A stretch of DNA of 64,000 nucleotides from Parabacteroides sp. Marseille-P3160 (GTDB taxonomy: Bacteria; Bacteroidota; Bacteroidia; Bacteroidales; Tannerellaceae). Location of the stretch: the NCBI RefSeq assembly GCF_900162725.1, contig NZ_LT799418.1, positions 4,100,548 through 4,164,547 on the forward strand, given 5' to 3'. Numbering within the stretch: position 1 is the stretch's first letter; every line of letters starts with the position of its first letter. The notes under the pieces were generated by a model that searched no databases, was not told the DNA's origin, and saw nothing but the letters and a program-made list of their open reading frames with translations. A program made the position numbers and the translations under genes. Below are positions 56,506 through 64,000 of the stretch, one piece after another.

Positions 56506-57888
56506 CTATTTTTCAAATTTTTGTATAATTTTTTCTGCATTATCATGTATTTTTTCTATCGCAGTAACAATATCATCCATTGAACTTTTACCGGTTAATA
56601 ACATATTTTGTGTTATCCAAATAGCTTCTTCATTACATATTTTGTCATTGGCCGGACATTGATTATTTGCTAAGAAATCGGCATAATTTAACTCTTTCTT
56701 TGAGTATATCTTTTGATATAGTTTCGATTCAAAAGCCGCCTTAATGAATGGTTGAGTATATAGCGACGTATAACCAGACGAACAAGGCACACCTTCGGCT
56801 CTCATTGCTTCTAAGAACAACGATCTACTCATATTTTTAAATTCACTTTTCACATATCGTAAGGGTAAAAGATGAAATGCAGCCTTAGTCGTTTCAGGAT
56901 ATAATTTGCAAGGCAAAATACCAGGTATAATTTTTATTCTTTCAGAAAGATATCTCCCATTTTCCCACCTCATTTCCGTTTCTTTCTCAAGATTCTGCAT
57001 TTGCATTAAACCGATCGCAGCCTGATATTCAGTAAACCGTATCTTAGTTCCTATATTTAAAGAACCATTAGCAACAGCACCCACTGATGCCCCATAAGGA
57101 AAACCTAGATTATGAAAAGAAAAACATTTATCAACAAACATATCATTATCACTAACCACAGCTCCTCCTTCTCCTATCGGTAAATTTTTGGAAGTTTGGA
57201 AGCTAAAACATCCTGCATCTCCGATGGAACCAACCCGTTTATCTTTGATCTGGGCTAAATGGGCTTGACAAGCATCCTCAATCACAATCAAATTATGTTT
57301 CCGCGCTATTTGCATTATTCTAATCATATCGGCAGGAATACCCAAAATATGGACAGGCAATATTGCTTTCGTTTTTGATGTGATTTTTTGCTCTATTTTT
57401 TTAGGATTTATTTGGAATGTCTCGGAATCTATATCAGCAAAGACAGGAATTGCTCCATTCATTAAAATGGCTTGGACAGTAGCAACAAAAGTATAAGGTG
57501 ATACAATAACTTCATCTCCTGGTCCAATATTAAACTGCGATATTGCAGTTATTAGAGCATTTGTACCATTCACCACAGAAAGACATCTCTTGGTGCCCAC
57601 CATTTCAGCCCATTTTTTCTCAAATTCAGAAGTTACCGTTGCTCGTGACCATACTCCGCTTTGTAGTACTTTCAGTATTTGCTCATCATAAGTAGGTGAT
57701 TTCCAGACGGGCCATGCTGGCCATAAATCGTAATGAGATTTTTTCCCTCCTAAAATAGCTGGAAGCTTAACATCACGGCCTCCTTGTCCCCAAACATATG
57801 GAGTCTGAAAAATTGATGTGGTCCATATTCCTATACCACCCATTATGCTTTTTTTTATAAAATCACGTCTTTTTATACCCATTATCAT
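56506..57888 (-). CDS. Tat-exported DegT/DnrJ/EryC1/StrS aminotransferase, copy B
   Basis: A 460-residue paralog of 40087-41466. The start is the ATG at 57886-57888 or 57880-57882; a TTG at 57954 would add an unlikely leader. The twin-arginine signal is IKRRDFIKKSIMGG. The PLP site is complete: NGTNAL, VIEDACQAHLA and FSFQTSKNLPIGEGGA with the Schiff-base lysine. It lies 6 bases ahead of the ceramidase-fold gene and 86 bases behind the GH123-like gene. Confidence 0.88.
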   Translation of the reverse strand: MIMGIKRRDFIKKSIMGGIGIWTTSIFQTPYVWGQGGRDVKLPAILGGKKSHYDLWPAWPVWKSPTYDEQILKVLQSGVWSRATVTSEFEKKWAEMVGTKRCLSVVNGTNALITAISQFNIGPGDEVIVSPYTFVATVQAILMNGAIPVFADIDSETFQINPKKIEQKITSKTKAILPVHILGIPADMIRIMQIARKHNLIVIEDACQAHLAQIKDKRVGSIGDAGCFSFQTSKNLPIGEGGAVVSDNDMFVDKCFSFHNLGFPYGASVGAVANGSLNIGTKIRFTEYQAAIGLMQMQNLEKETEMRWENGRYLSERIKIIPGILPCKLYPETTKAAFHLLPLRYVKSEFKNMSRSLFLEAMRAEGVPCSSGYTSLYTQPFIKAAFESKLYQKIYSKKELNYADFLANNQCPANDKICNEEAIWITQNMLLTGKSSMDDIVTAIEKIHDNAEKIIQKFEK

Positions 57889-57974
57889 CTTATATTTAGT
57901 GTTGCGTATTAATCCTAGATTAGATTTTAGACTTATAAAAGAAAAACAAAACAATTCACAATTTCATCCACAAA

Positions 57975-59696
57975 CTATTCGCTTAAAAACTCCAATATCT
58001 GTTTTCTTATTTTTCTAAAATAGGTCACGCTATTATCATAATCATCAAAATTCAAAATCAAACTATCCACGAACTCTTTTGATTTTTCAGGATTCTTTTT
58101 TTCTACCATTTTTAACAATTGATAATCATCAATGCCGTCTCTCATCGTTTCAAATCGTATAGAGCTATATAACTTATGATATCCAGGATATATTATACAA
58201 TTATCTCCCGCCGGCAGCCGCCCTCTATCTCTTGAGGCGTCAACACTTAATTGATTTTCTATCCAATAATTAAGCCCCCAATGTAAATAACCTGTTATGC
58301 CATATTTATAATTTATCCAATGTAAAAAACGCGTCTGAATAAGAGGTAATTCTATAAATCTATTTGCATAATTTCCTCGTGGCCCAACACAAGTATAAAA
58401 CCATATCTCTTTTCCTTCCTTTTTTAAATCCTGATAAAACTCATAATCTTTATGTAAGACATTGAGAACCGGGACCCAAACATCGATCGAACCTGCAAGC
58501 TCTTTTGAAGTCAAAACAGCATCTAATATTTTAACTCCAGGTAAAAACCTATGAATATAATTACTTATAGTTTTATAAGAAGGAGCATTATCAGATATTG
58601 GCTCATCCGCAATATGCTGTATGTATTTATTCAACCAGTTTTTATTAGCAAGATGTTCTCTTAATGCAGGTAGAAACTGTGCAATAAAATTCTTTGCTCT
58701 TACGTCGTCAACAGGGAGTAGGGTAAACCGAATACCATTTTCACATTTTATAGGATTCGGAGATGCTTTTAAATCACGGCTCTCTTCATTATCGGGAAGA
58801 GGTACTTCTACATAAAAAGGACTGTTCCATGCTTCTGATCGCCAAGCCAAATGCCCCCCTTCTATCTTCTCTAAAGAACCAGCTTCATCAAAAATTTCGA
58901 CTTCTTTATCAAATCTGCTAAAATCAAACGTATATATACCATTATTGTAAGTATATAAAGTATTCCACACAGGAAACATCCTATATACATTTTGCCTATG
59001 TGACGCCATAATTTCAGCATGCATCTTTATTAATTTCCAATAAAGAGAAGAATAAGGTTTTACAGGCTCATTCTTATTTAAATAGCCCAAAATAACCGGA
59101 TTAAAATGTGCAGACCAATTTGTTACAAACAAAGGAGATTTACCTAATGTAATTGGATATACACGTATATAAAAATCTTTATTCCATATTCTTCTTTTCC
59201 CATCAATATCCCCAGTTATTCTTATAGTTCCTTTATACAGTCCAGGAACTGTCTTTGCATCAGTCGGAACAGAAATCCATAAAGGCTGAACCTCTTCTTC
59301 TGCTATAGAAAAAGCGGAATCTGTCAAAATCGGATCAGGAAAATATCCTGACGAAGAACGTATTATATCTTTGGAAGGAGGATTATAAGAACGCCCGACA
59401 GGAACATAACCGACCCACCCTGCCGTCGCTCCCATTAATTGTGCCGAACTAGAAGATAAGATACTACTCAAAGCTATCCTCATATTTTGTATTTCAGCAT
59501 TCCCTTTCACGACTACTTGAACACTCGCAATTTCTCCTTTTGCAACTCTTATAGTATCTATATCATCTTTGAAATAACTTCTTTCCTTAAGAACCTTAAT
59601 CAAGGGGTCCACTTGATATAAATGAATATATTCAGAACAAAATCCGTATGCTGTAATTGTACAGAAAAAAACGGTTAAAAAAAACTTCTTAAACAT
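57975..59696 (-). CDS. Exported DUF4091/GH123-like glycoside hydrolase
   Basis: A 573-residue protein with a signal peptide (ending TAYGFCS). An N-terminal beta domain (to about 190) precedes a TIM-barrel region. YIQHIADEPISD holds an adjacent Asp-Glu pair at 364-365, the arrangement used by GH123 beta-N-acetylgalactosaminidases for substrate-assisted catalysis. FLHWINYKYGITGYLHWGLNYW and the C-terminal RFETMRDGIDDYQLL are typical of DUF4091. GalNAc specificity is likely but not proven. It lies 20 bases behind the DUF5107-TPR gene. Confidence 0.8.
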   Translation of the reverse strand: MFKKFFLTVFFCTITAYGFCSEYIHLYQVDPLIKVLKERSYFKDDIDTIRVAKGEIASVQVVVKGNAEIQNMRIALSSILSSSSAQLMGATAGWVGYVPVGRSYNPPSKDIIRSSSGYFPDPILTDSAFSIAEEEVQPLWISVPTDAKTVPGLYKGTIRITGDIDGKRRIWNKDFYIRVYPITLGKSPLFVTNWSAHFNPVILGYLNKNEPVKPYSSLYWKLIKMHAEIMASHRQNVYRMFPVWNTLYTYNNGIYTFDFSRFDKEVEIFDEAGSLEKIEGGHLAWRSEAWNSPFYVEVPLPDNEESRDLKASPNPIKCENGIRFTLLPVDDVRAKNFIAQFLPALREHLANKNWLNKYIQHIADEPISDNAPSYKTISNYIHRFLPGVKILDAVLTSKELAGSIDVWVPVLNVLHKDYEFYQDLKKEGKEIWFYTCVGPRGNYANRFIELPLIQTRFLHWINYKYGITGYLHWGLNYWIENQLSVDASRDRGRLPAGDNCIIYPGYHKLYSSIRFETMRDGIDDYQLLKMVEKKNPEKSKEFVDSLILNFDDYDNSVTYFRKIRKQILEFLSE

Positions 59697-59716
59697 ATCT
59701 ATTTTTATTATAATTA

Positions 59717-62700
59717 TTAAAAGAATCTCATATCTTCTGTTCTGGAAATCAATCCGATAATTTTTATGATACGCTTATAATCAAATGGGTTATTTTTTTC
59801 TCTGTTTTCTTGGTAAAAAGCCTTTCCCCATTCTCTGACATTCCCACTAGTTTGATATTTCTCCCATTCATGAAATAATTGCTCAGCCTCTCCTAACTTA
59901 TCCAATTGATAAAGAGAAATGCATTGTAACAGAGTATTTATAGAAGTATGATCAGAATCAACAATAGCTATTTTTTGAAAAATTTTCTTTTTCATTATCT
60001 GATTACCTAATTTCAGGTAAATCATAGCGCTTAACCAATCCTCTAATCGTGAATCTATTAGTTCCTCATATGGTTTTCCAACGCCCAAGTTTCTAGGCCA
60101 ACGGTTAGCTTCCTCTATTTTCCTTAATGCTATAGCCAAATTGCCCCTATTTAAGGCTTGCACAGCTAACATTAACTTAGTTTCTTCATAAAGAAGCCTA
60201 CCATCTCTTGATCCTTCAAAAGGTAATATGCGAATCTTTTCTAATACTTTTTCTGCTCTTTTATATTGTTTGTTTCTAATCAAGGCCCTAATATATAAAA
60301 TAGCTGTAGGAAAGTGAGATGAATTTTTATTATAAAATAAAGAAATCAAACTCAATGCTTTATCAACTTCCGATTTATCTAAATAAAGTCTCGTAAGTTG
60401 ATGTACATACCGCCACTCTTTAGAATCCAACGATATTGCCTTTTGAATATCAGCCTCTTGTTCCACCTCATTAGTAGAAAGCTGGGATCTTATAATATAG
60501 AAAGGAGCAAAATCCGGTTTATCCATTACGGACAAAAGTAATTTTCTAGCTGCATCTTTATTATTCCGGAAAATATTTATCAATGATAAATAATAAACAG
60601 ACTTCCATCCACTTCGACAATTTACTGCCCAATTAAAAACAGGTTCGCTTTCTTCACGAAAAGGAAAAACAAAAGATGGATCCAATTGCTCAGCCTTTAA
60701 TAATTCATCTCTGTCATTATTCAAATATGCCACCCAATACTTAATTTCCGGATTCAAAGGAGCCATAGTTAAAATATTTACAGCCCGATCCTTTAAACCT
60801 AAAGAATTATACCAGATGCCTAATTCCAAATATATCTGCTCTGGCATTTCACATTTTATACTCTTACAAAAAATTTCTTTAGCAGCTAAAACTGTATTTT
60901 CTAAATATTCTTCGAATTGAACAAAATGATTTAAAGGATCTTTATCCTTAATTTGATCAGCAAAAAACCTGAATTTATCTTCACACTTTGTTAATTTATA
61001 TAATAAACATAATAATTGTAAACTTTCAATATTGTACTGATTCTCCATCAAACTTTTTTCCGCATATCTAATTGCCTTTGCGTATTCATTCTTTGACACA
61101 TAAATTTTAGCGATCTCTGTCAGAGCAGCGCACCGATAAGAAGAAGAAAGTGAAGCGACCTCAAATCCGTCTAAAGCATCATAATATTGTTTTAATTTTA
61201 ATGCAGCCTTTCCATACTCAAAATTTGCAGCAGGGTCATATGTATCAATCGTCAGAGCTTTATAAGCATAAAAAAAAGCCGAATCATAGTTCATTTTATT
61301 ATAAAAAAGCCGAGACATTTCTGTTAATGAGGGAATAAAATATTCATCATACTCTAATGATTTCCGAATAAAGGTTTCCGCCTGATCATAAATTCTTAAT
61401 CCTAAGAGATCTCTGCCCCTAAAATATTGACCTTGCGCTGTATTCCAATTAAATTTATCGTTTTTACTAACTGGCCTTTTCAATTCAACATTCTCTTTAC
61501 TCCACAACTCTTTATTTTGCAAGGTCACAAAATACACTGAATCTATTCTATTAAAATAGAAACGAGACACATGAGGTTGCCCAATACCCAAAGTGACTTG
61601 TTCTTGAAAAAGTAATTCTTTATTGACATTATAGAATTTCAACGTATCTTTTATTGAATAAAGAGGAGAAAGATTGAAAGTAAACATTCCGTTTTTTTCG
61701 TTAACATTTACTACACCTTCTAATGTGACATTACTTACTCCCTTTGTTCCCTTATAAGGAAACCAATATTCACACCAAACATCGGTTGAATATGGCATAA
61801 ATGTAATTTGTTTAAAAGGTGTCAAACTACTAATTATCATATTTTGATTGAAAAGTCTTCCACTTTGGAGCTCAACATATTGACCTTTATGATCTGTCAG
61901 TAATTCCTCCCAAATCTTTCCCTGATCAGACAGTGCCCAACTAAAAATCTTACGTCCTAATTTCTCTTCCCTATCTGCATAATGCATCATTCCATAATCC
62001 TCCGAAGCCCAATATGCGCCCCAAAAAGGGCTATGAGTTCCTACAATATGATAGGACTTTGATCCTACAAAATCATTTTCTGCCCACCGCGCCAAATTTT
62101 TATTTTTCAAAGAATCTAAGGGCCAGGGTAAAGCAATACCATCATGGCGAACTATATATTTCCCTGAATAAATAAATTCCAAATCCTCTTTAGCAAGCAC
62201 TCCTGCATTTACCCAATTATAATAAGGCTGACTAATAGATGTAGCATTATGCCAAACAGAACGAGTAGTAAACCATCCTTTATCCATCGGTAAGTTTATT
62301 TCGACAGCCCAACGAGTTCTTGTTAATAGATCCAACATTCCAATGAAACAACTCACACTTCCATCATTATTCTTTTTTGTAATATAATCTATCGGGAAGG
62401 AACAAGAAGGAGAATGTCCTACTATCCCATAATTAAATTCAACTCCTCCGCTAGTCCATGGCCCACGCAATGAAATATCCCTAAACTTGACAACATCGTT
62501 TCCATAGAATAATTCTTTCCCATTCGTCTTATCAACAACTGACCATATTTTTCCTCCTATTTGAGGAAAGATCTTTATTCGTAAATAATCATTTTCTAAT
62601 TCTACAATCCTCCATTCTTTTTTCTTAGAATTAATTGTATAACCATCAAATCTATAATATGGATATATTTTCCCAAAGACTGGAATGGGATTTGGATCTG

Positions 62701-62812
62701 AAAAAGGATAAGTGGTATATCTCTCTGTGTATTCTCTTATTTTGGAAAAATTTTGCCCATAAGAAAAAACAGTAATTATAATAAAAGACAAAAAAAAGAA
62801 TAATGGTTTCAT
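59717..62812 (-). CDS. DUF5107 and TPR-repeat exported protein
   Basis: A 1031-residue protein with a signal peptide (ending VFSYGQ). The first ~420 residues match DUF5107 (FPQIGGKIWSVVDKTNGKEL, GVEFNYGIVGHSPS), a galactose-mutarotase-like beta domain seen in large polysaccharide-processing proteins. From about 450 to the end are TPR-like helical repeats (YFIPSLTEMSRLFYNKMNYD, AANFEYGKAALKLKQYYDAL). Function is not established; it may bind oligosaccharides. Notably AT-rich. It lies between SusD and the GH123-like gene. Confidence 0.82.
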   Translation of the reverse strand: MKPLFFFLSFIIITVFSYGQNFSKIREYTERYTTYPFSDPNPIPVFGKIYPYYRFDGYTINSKKKEWRIVELENDYLRIKIFPQIGGKIWSVVDKTNGKELFYGNDVVKFRDISLRGPWTSGGVEFNYGIVGHSPSCSFPIDYITKKNNDGSVSCFIGMLDLLTRTRWAVEINLPMDKGWFTTRSVWHNATSISQPYYNWVNAGVLAKEDLEFIYSGKYIVRHDGIALPWPLDSLKNKNLARWAENDFVGSKSYHIVGTHSPFWGAYWASEDYGMMHYADREEKLGRKIFSWALSDQGKIWEELLTDHKGQYVELQSGRLFNQNMIISSLTPFKQITFMPYSTDVWCEYWFPYKGTKGVSNVTLEGVVNVNEKNGMFTFNLSPLYSIKDTLKFYNVNKELLFQEQVTLGIGQPHVSRFYFNRIDSVYFVTLQNKELWSKENVELKRPVSKNDKFNWNTAQGQYFRGRDLLGLRIYDQAETFIRKSLEYDEYFIPSLTEMSRLFYNKMNYDSAFFYAYKALTIDTYDPAANFEYGKAALKLKQYYDALDGFEVASLSSSYRCAALTEIAKIYVSKNEYAKAIRYAEKSLMENQYNIESLQLLCLLYKLTKCEDKFRFFADQIKDKDPLNHFVQFEEYLENTVLAAKEIFCKSIKCEMPEQIYLELGIWYNSLGLKDRAVNILTMAPLNPEIKYWVAYLNNDRDELLKAEQLDPSFVFPFREESEPVFNWAVNCRSGWKSVYYLSLINIFRNNKDAARKLLLSVMDKPDFAPFYIIRSQLSTNEVEQEADIQKAISLDSKEWRYVHQLTRLYLDKSEVDKALSLISLFYNKNSSHFPTAILYIRALIRNKQYKRAEKVLEKIRILPFEGSRDGRLLYEETKLMLAVQALNRGNLAIALRKIEEANRWPRNLGVGKPYEELIDSRLEDWLSAMIYLKLGNQIMKKKIFQKIAIVDSDHTSINTLLQCISLYQLDKLGEAEQLFHEWEKYQTSGNVREWGKAFYQENREKNNPFDYKRIIKIIGLISRTEDMRFF

Positions 62813-62899
62813 ATTTTTGATATATCAGGAAGATGTCCCGATTTTATAAATTTATGCCGAGACATCTTCCTGTTTATTCAACTATTTATTATTCGCAAT

Positions 62900-64000
62900 T
62901 CATTGCCATCCAGGATTTTGTGTCAAATTCGAGTTTTTATCTATTTCTGTACTCGGAATAGGCCACAAAGAATCTTTATCTTCAAATTTCGTATAATAGA
63001 TGTGATTACCTAACGCATCCGTCACATCTCCATTCATCAATTCTTTGGCAATGCCCCATCTTATAATATCATAATGCCTTAGCCCCTCGGCAGGAAATTC
63101 AACGGCTCGTTCATGAACAATTCTCTTGAAAACAGCCTCTTTCGTTCTAGCCTCTAACCAAGCCGGTCCACTATTAATTTCAGGCATATTCACAGAGGGC
63201 CTTTGCCTTACCATATTAATATATTTAACAGCATCATTCAACCGACCCAGTTCATTATAACATTCCGCAAGCATCAGCAGAACATCTGCATAACGAATAA
63301 TCGGGAAATCGATAGGTATATTAGCCCTTGAAAGGCCCGAAATTCCCATGTCCCCTTCCGGTACAAACTTCCGGTATAAATACATATAATTACTTTTGTA
63401 GCGATTAATTACGATAAATCCATTTATAGTGTTTACGCCCGTTGCATAAATAAATTCACATAGTTTATTTTTTCCTCCTACATAACCAAGATAATTGGTA
63501 TAAGGAAGAATTATCGTTTCTTTCATTCTAGGATCTCGATGTTCATACATATCCAAAAGCTGCTTATAATATTTAGGATAAGATTCAACCGTTTTTAAAT
63601 CTTGGGATAAAGTAGCCTTTAGCGTTTGTTCTCTCACACTTGTGCTCTCATTATATCCAGGAATAAAATCATTCCAATTAAAAGGACGTCCATCTTTACA
63701 TTCATAGCTATCAACCAATCCTACAGATGGCATTACATTGTTCCAACTTGTCCCGATGCAAGCATTACTACCCATATAAAAAGCATATGGCATTCCTAAA
63801 TTATATCCTACCTGATAATAATTTTGAATTGAAAACACCATTTCATTACTTCTATGCCCTGTTTGAGTAAAAAGATCACCATAATTCGAATACAATCCAT
63901 ACCCATATCCTTTAGTTCCTGGGTCCAATACAATTTCTTCAAAATCTTTTGTAGCTAAATCATATTGTTTATTATAAAGATAGACTTTCCCTCTTAAAGC
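62900..64000 (-). CDS. SusD/RagB-family outer-membrane lipoprotein, 5' end outside window
   Basis: The frame is open to the right edge, giving 366 C-terminal residues. The SusD signature regions are present: FPIIRYADVLLMLAECYNEL, HERAVEFPAEGLRHYDIIRWG and LWPIPSTEIDKNSNLTQNPGW at the C-terminus. SusD binds glycans at the cell surface and pairs with a SusC transporter, expected just beyond the right edge. A TTG at 63926-63928 could look like a start but the frame continues through it. This gene marks the locus as a polysaccharide utilisation locus. Confidence 0.93.
   Translation of the reverse strand, partial: ALRGKVYLYNKQYDLATKDFEEIVLDPGTKGYGYGLYSNYGDLFTQTGHRSNEMVFSIQNYYQVGYNLGMPYAFYMGSNACIGTSWNNVMPSVGLVDSYECKDGRPFNWNDFIPGYNESTSVREQTLKATLSQDLKTVESYPKYYKQLLDMYEHRDPRMKETIILPYTNYLGYVGGKNKLCEFIYATGVNTINGFIVINRYKSNYMYLYRKFVPEGDMGISGLSRANIPIDFPIIRYADVLLMLAECYNELGRLNDAVKYINMVRQRPSVNMPEINSGPAWLEARTKEAVFKRIVHERAVEFPAEGLRHYDIIRWGIAKELMNGDVTDALGNHIYYTKFEDKDSLWPIPSTEIDKNSNLTQNPGWQ

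Noticed and set aside
63926-63928. TTG as the start of the SusD protein
   Set aside because: The frame continues upstream to the window edge and the N-terminal SusD domain and lipobox would be missing.
1-64000. tRNA or rRNA genes
   Set aside because: No stretch with the expected cloverleaf or ribosomal RNA sequence was recognised; no computed search was available.

Overview
The window is from a Bacteroidales genome, most likely a Parabacteroides-like gut organism. This rests on the gene families present: a SusD lipoprotein, N-succinylornithine carbamoyltransferase, DUF3467, DUF4831 and DUF3256 proteins, a TPR-AraC regulator and weak ribosome binding sites. Genus is inferred from gene content only. 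Almost everything is on the minus strand.

Left part, 1-8.7 kb: a very large secreted protein (cut by the left edge), a small membrane/coiled-coil protein, an intergenic array of four identical 10-bp palindromes spaced exactly 22 bp apart, a TPR-TM-AraC regulator and a DUF3467 protein.

Core genome, 8.9-29 kb: a DUF4831 protein and a POT peptide transporter on the plus strand. A minus-strand run follows: XRE-cupin regulator, acyl-CoA ligase, proB, proA and N-succinylornithine carbamoyltransferase. Next come a DUF1232 protein, an ECF sigma operon with an outer-membrane protein, an MBL hydrolase, an SGNH hydrolase and a thioredoxin. The run lgt, FprA-type flavoprotein, nagB, truA, EamA and DUF3256 is followed by ddh behind its own terminator.

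Accessory part, 29-36.6 kb: a XylR-type AraC regulator, a FucP-like transporter, three exported Gfo/Idh/MocA oxidoreductases, a two-helix membrane protein and an ApbE flavin transferase.

Large AT-rich polysaccharide-utilisation-type locus, 36.9-64 kb: it begins beyond the right edge (SusD is cut) and reads leftward. It holds two diverged copies of a four-gene set: Tat-type exported DegT/StrS aminotransferase, neutral-ceramidase-fold protein, GH20 hexosaminidase and a six-motif propeller-like protein. Around them lie a GH123-like/DUF4091 protein, a GH36-like glycosidase, a third ceramidase-fold protein, a DUF4861-like calcium-loop protein, an alkaline-phosphatase-fold enzyme and a DUF5107-TPR protein. 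A decayed IS4-family element separates the two copies.

The most interesting reading of the locus is an extracytoplasmic pathway for an N-acylated amino-sugar glycan. Glycosidases would release the sugar, the ceramidase-fold enzyme would remove the acyl group, the exported PLP aminotransferase would exchange amine for ketone, and the exported Gfo/Idh enzymes would handle the keto sugar. This is inference from gene content and motifs. A glycosphingolipid-degrading locus is the main alternative.
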